This document shows positions 24,178-26,581 of a stretch of DNA of 26,581 nucleotides, in pieces. The DNA comes from an uncultured Clostridia bacterium. GTDB lineage: Bacteria > Bacillota > Clostridia > Monoglobales > Monoglobaceae. The number at the start of each line of letters is the position of its first letter. Position 1 is the stretch's first letter. Below the pieces are notes generated by a model. The model was not told where the DNA came from. It worked only from the letters and a program-made list of their open reading frames with translations, and made no database searches. Where the stretch lies: positions 1 to 26,581 of the forward strand of contig CAJTWN010000019.1 of assembly GCA_910580105.1 (NCBI GenBank), given 5' to 3'. A program made the translations under genes and the position numbers.

Positions 24178-26211
24178 ATGGCAAAGGAAAACAATAACCA
24201 TGCGTATCAAAAACCAAAGGAAGACATTTTTGCACTTCCGCGCCCCACGTTCCCAAAACGGGCTGTGGTTACGGGCGGTATGCCTTATGGAAACAAAAAA
24301 TTGCATTTTGGTCATGTGGGCGGCGTATTTGTGCAGGCCGATGTGCTTGCGCGGTTTTTGCGGGATCGTATTGGCAAAGACAATGTTCTCTTTGTATCCG
24401 GAACGGATTGTTATGGTTCCCCTATTGTGGAAAGCTATCGCAATCTGAAAGAGAGCGGAGAATTCACCGGCAGCATTGAAGATTTTGTGCAGATGAACCA
24501 CGAGAGCCAGAAAAAAACACTCGCCGCATATGACATTAGTTTAGATTTATTCGGCGCATCGGCCCTCGGTGCATCCGGCAAAATCCATAAGGAAATGAGT
24601 AAAGAGCTGATGGAATGCTGGTATAAGAACGGGTATCTGACCAAGATGGTCACCTCACAGTTTTATGACCCGGAAGCCGGGCAGTTTTTGAACGGCAGAC
24701 AGGTTGTCGGCAAGTGCCCGGTGGAAAACTGTAATTCGGATAAAGGTTATGCAGACGAATGCTCTATGGGCCATCAATATATGCCGGAAGACCTGATTGA
24801 CCCGAAGAGTACCCTTACCGGAAAAACGCCGGAAATGCGGGATGTAACCAACTGGTATATTGATTTGACCCGGTTTAAAGAATTGCTGGAAACCTATGTG
24901 GATGGATTGTCTGAACGGGAAGATGTCCGCCCGCTGGTGGCCAACACCATCAAAGAATTTATGATGCCGCCGATTCTCTATATCAAAAACGAATTTTTTG
25001 AAAACTATGAAGCAGTGAAAAACGAGATGCCGGCGCATACCTGTGATATGGGCGCCAATAAAACTTCTTTCGCGCTGGTCTTTAAAGACTTAGAAGAGCG
25101 GGATAAGGCGCGCCGGGTTTTGGGCGCCCATGATATTCGTTTTCGGGCGGGAAAGACGCTGGTTCCTTTCCGTCTGACCGGAAATATCGAATGGGGCGTA
25201 CCTGCGCCTGTTCTGGAGGGCGAGGATGGACTGACCATTTGGGTTTGGCCGGAATCTCTGTGGGCACCCATCTCGTTCTGCAAAACCTATTTAAAGGAAA
25301 AAGGTCTGCCGGATGATGAATGGAAAAAGTTTTGGTGCAGCAAAGATGCAAAAGTCTATCAGTTTATCGGGCAGGACAACATCTATTTTTATGGCATTGC
25401 AGAGATGGCAATGTTTATGGCGGCGCAGGGAAAAGAACCATTGACCGCAGAGCCGGAAGACGGGCAGCTCACACTGCCGACACTGGTTGCCAACAATCAT
25501 ATATTGTTTCTGAATAAAAAGGCAAGCAGCAGCGGAGCCGTCAAACCGCCGATGGCAGAAGATTTATTGGAATATTATACAGCCGAACAGCTGCGTGCGC
25601 ATTTTCTCGGCCTTGGGCTCAGTTTGAAGAGTGTAAGCTTTCAGCCCAAACCATTAAACCCGACCGCAGGAGAAAAAGACGCCGATCCAGTTGAAAAGGA
25701 GGGCAAACTCCTATGTAATGTGTTCAACCGCGTGGCACGTTCCTGTTTTTATACCGCGCAAAAGTATTGCGAAGGCAAACTTCCGATGCTGGATGTGGAT
25801 GCGGACATCCGCAAAGAGGGCGAAGAAGTAATTTTGAAATATGAACGGGCAATGTATAAGTCGGAATTCCATACCATTATGAATCTGATGGACACTTATA
25901 TCCGGAATGCAAACAAGTATTGGGCAAAAAATATTGCCGTTGCAGATAAAGAAGACAATCAGGATTTGCGGATGCAGGTGCTTACAAATGCGTTTCATAT
26001 GGTGCGGGTTGCAACCGTCCTGATGCACCCGATTGCGCCGAAAGGAACGGAACTTTTATGTTCTTATCTGAATTTTGATGAGGCATTTTGGGACTGGAAC
26101 CGGATTTTTGACACCATGAAAGACTTTACGGACGGAAAAGAACATACGCTTAAATTCTTGGAACCACGCTTCGATTTCTTTACCATGCACCGGGATGTGG
26201 AAAATATGTAA
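24178..26211 (+). CDS. metG: divergent methionine-tRNA ligase-like class I synthetase
   Basis: A 677-residue class I synthetase closest to MetRS. It has the start TGGMPYGNKKLHFGH (HIGH motif as HFGH, 43-46), a zinc knuckle with Cys180, Cys185, Cys195 and His199, and WGVPAP at 339-344. The KMSKS loop reads KKASSSG at 447-453 and so lacks the second canonical lysine of KMSKS. The methionine-pocket strand, usually VWxDAPIGY, reads WVWPESLWAPISF at 355-367 with extra residues. Residues 270-335 also look like an insertion. GGAGG precedes the ATG, 15 bp after gltX. It is probably MetRS of a divergent clostridial type, but a second class I ligase-like enzyme of changed specificity is possible. A canonical metG elsewhere would favour the latter. 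Confidence 0.72.
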   Translation: MAKENNNHAYQKPKEDIFALPRPTFPKRAVVTGGMPYGNKKLHFGHVGGVFVQADVLARFLRDRIGKDNVLFVSGTDCYGSPIVESYRNLKESGEFTGSIEDFVQMNHESQKKTLAAYDISLDLFGASALGASGKIHKEMSKELMECWYKNGYLTKMVTSQFYDPEAGQFLNGRQVVGKCPVENCNSDKGYADECSMGHQYMPEDLIDPKSTLTGKTPEMRDVTNWYIDLTRFKELLETYVDGLSEREDVRPLVANTIKEFMMPPILYIKNEFFENYEAVKNEMPAHTCDMGANKTSFALVFKDLEERDKARRVLGAHDIRFRAGKTLVPFRLTGNIEWGVPAPVLEGEDGLTIWVWPESLWAPISFCKTYLKEKGLPDDEWKKFWCSKDAKVYQFIGQDNIYFYGIAEMAMFMAAQGKEPLTAEPEDGQLTLPTLVANNHILFLNKKASSSGAVKPPMAEDLLEYYTAEQLRAHFLGLGLSLKSVSFQPKPLNPTAGEKDADPVEKEGKLLCNVFNRVARSCFYTAQKYCEGKLPMLDVDADIRKEGEEVILKYERAMYKSEFHTIMNLMDTYIRNANKYWAKNIAVADKEDNQDLRMQVLTNAFHMVRVATVLMHPIAPKGTELLCSYLNFDEAFWDWNRIFDTMKDFTDGKEHTLKFLEPRFDFFTMHRDVENM

Positions 26212-26217
26212 GTCATG

Positions 26218-26238
26218 GCCGCCGGCACAGCCGGCGGC
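26218..26238 (+). terminator. perfect GC-rich hairpin after the MetRS-like gene
   Basis: GCCGCCGGC (26218-26226) and GCCGGCGGC (26230-26238) form a perfect 9-bp stem with an ACA loop, six bases after the stop codon. The T run after it is absent (TTGCACTGC), so termination may be Rho-assisted or the hairpin may protect the mRNA 3' end. A second hairpin, CACCGGC 26445-26451 with GCCGGTG 26455-26461, lies further on. No gene is seen between 26239 and 26444. Confidence 0.5.
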
Positions 26239-26325
26239 TTGCACTGCTTCTCAGGGGCTTTTACCAGCCGGACCTACAGGCGCATGGAATGACTTTCGTT
26301 TGCAATGCCTGTCCTGCGTGCTATT

Positions 26326-26580
26326 TCAATGGCTTGTTCTGCTATTCCAAAGAAAAATCAAATATGCTTTTAATATACCATACAGCTTGATTCCTCGCTT
26401 TGCCCGGATAAAGGGCATTTGGTATAGCGAAAGTTTTTTGGAACCACCGGCATTGCCGGTGATGTTTGTTTCACAACAAAACACACACAAGCTTTTACGC
26501 AGTGTGTGTTTTTGATTCATATGCTCTCTCTCAGTATCAAAATTTAATCTGGCATGCCTTGATTCAAATATTTCTATATA
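26326..26580 (-). pseudogene. open frame entering from the right end, probably a gene remnant
   Basis: Read from the right end on the minus strand, a frame is open for 84 codons. It begins with the same YIEIFESRHARLNF as the left end and continues to a stop at 26326-26328. The part after the shared repeat is Lys/Cys-rich and has no family resemblance; it looks like read-through beyond a broken gene end. Probably the remnant of the repeat's own coding sequence. Confidence 0.2.
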
Positions 26581-26581
26581 C
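26478..26581. repeat. right terminal copy of the ~102-bp inverted repeat
   Basis: This segment is the reverse complement of 1-102. It is identical over the outer 55 bases, carries 2 extra bases plus a substitution, and is then identical to the inner boundary. Its hairpin is shorter than the left copy's because the inner flank differs. The inward orientation of both copies means the 26.4-kb interior is flanked by inverted repeats. Confidence 0.85.

Noticed and set aside
1..26581. The whole window as one transposon bounded by terminal inverted repeats
   Set aside because: The interior is core chromosome (gyrA, ftsK, HU, gltX) with no transposase or integrase. The exact 55-base end identity is better explained by an assembly junction at a dispersed repeat.

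Overview
The window looks like a complete assembly contig from a low-to-moderate GC, Gram-positive-type anaerobe, most likely a gut Clostridia-class member of the Bacillota. The basis is strong AGGAGG-type ribosome binding sites throughout, an FtsK/SpoIIIE-type translocase, a copper-amine-oxidase-type 'stalk' domain protein, a C_GCAxxG_C_C redox protein, a long clostridial-type GltX, and AT-rich intergenic DNA with sigma-A promoters. No 16S gene is present, so a finer placement is not supported.

Layout. Positions 1-5100 (minus strand): a GH38 alpha-mannosidase-family enzyme behind a HAD phosphatase/mutase (one operon), then a fluoride channel (crcB) translationally coupled to a C_GCAxxG_C_C redox protein. 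Positions 5280-8640 (plus): ftsK/spoIIIE and HU, closed by a strong terminator shared with the convergent genes. Positions 8650-13465 (minus): a membrane GGDEF cyclase, a TPR-like lipoprotein and gyrA. Positions 13700-14180: tRNA-Thr(CGT) with its own promoter, a terminator and a compact folded intergenic element. Positions 14600-16370: a toxin/immunity island, described below. Positions 16468-18417 (minus): a thioredoxin-fold DUF255/YyaL protein. Positions 18545-22315 (plus): a cytoplasmic GH3 beta-glycosidase and a secreted stalk-domain protein. Positions 22446-26211 (plus): gltX followed by a divergent MetRS-like gene in one operon.

The most unusual region is 14603-16303. An apparently intact barnase-like ribonuclease gene is followed by three barstar-like inhibitor genes. 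The second and third barstars are each preceded by a detached 3' tail of a barnase gene that still carries the catalytic histidine but lacks the first two thirds of the domain, including the general-base glutamate. The first and third barstars sit in a 311-bp block that is identical base for base. The middle barstar has diverged and differs at a key barnase-contact position. This is the architecture of a polymorphic toxin locus that collects toxin-tail plus immunity cassettes. The intact toxin also carries an N-terminal CxxC...HPxCxC segment resembling the tail of phage MuF/gp7-type head proteins.

The two window ends are inverted copies of a repeat of about 102 bp with an internal hairpin. 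They share exactly 55 terminal bases, which looks like a de Bruijn-graph junction at a dispersed repeat. The rest is mostly ordinary chromosomal housekeeping, with sequence-level oddities in the GH38 nucleophile region, the MetRS signature motifs and the gyrA quinolone pocket.
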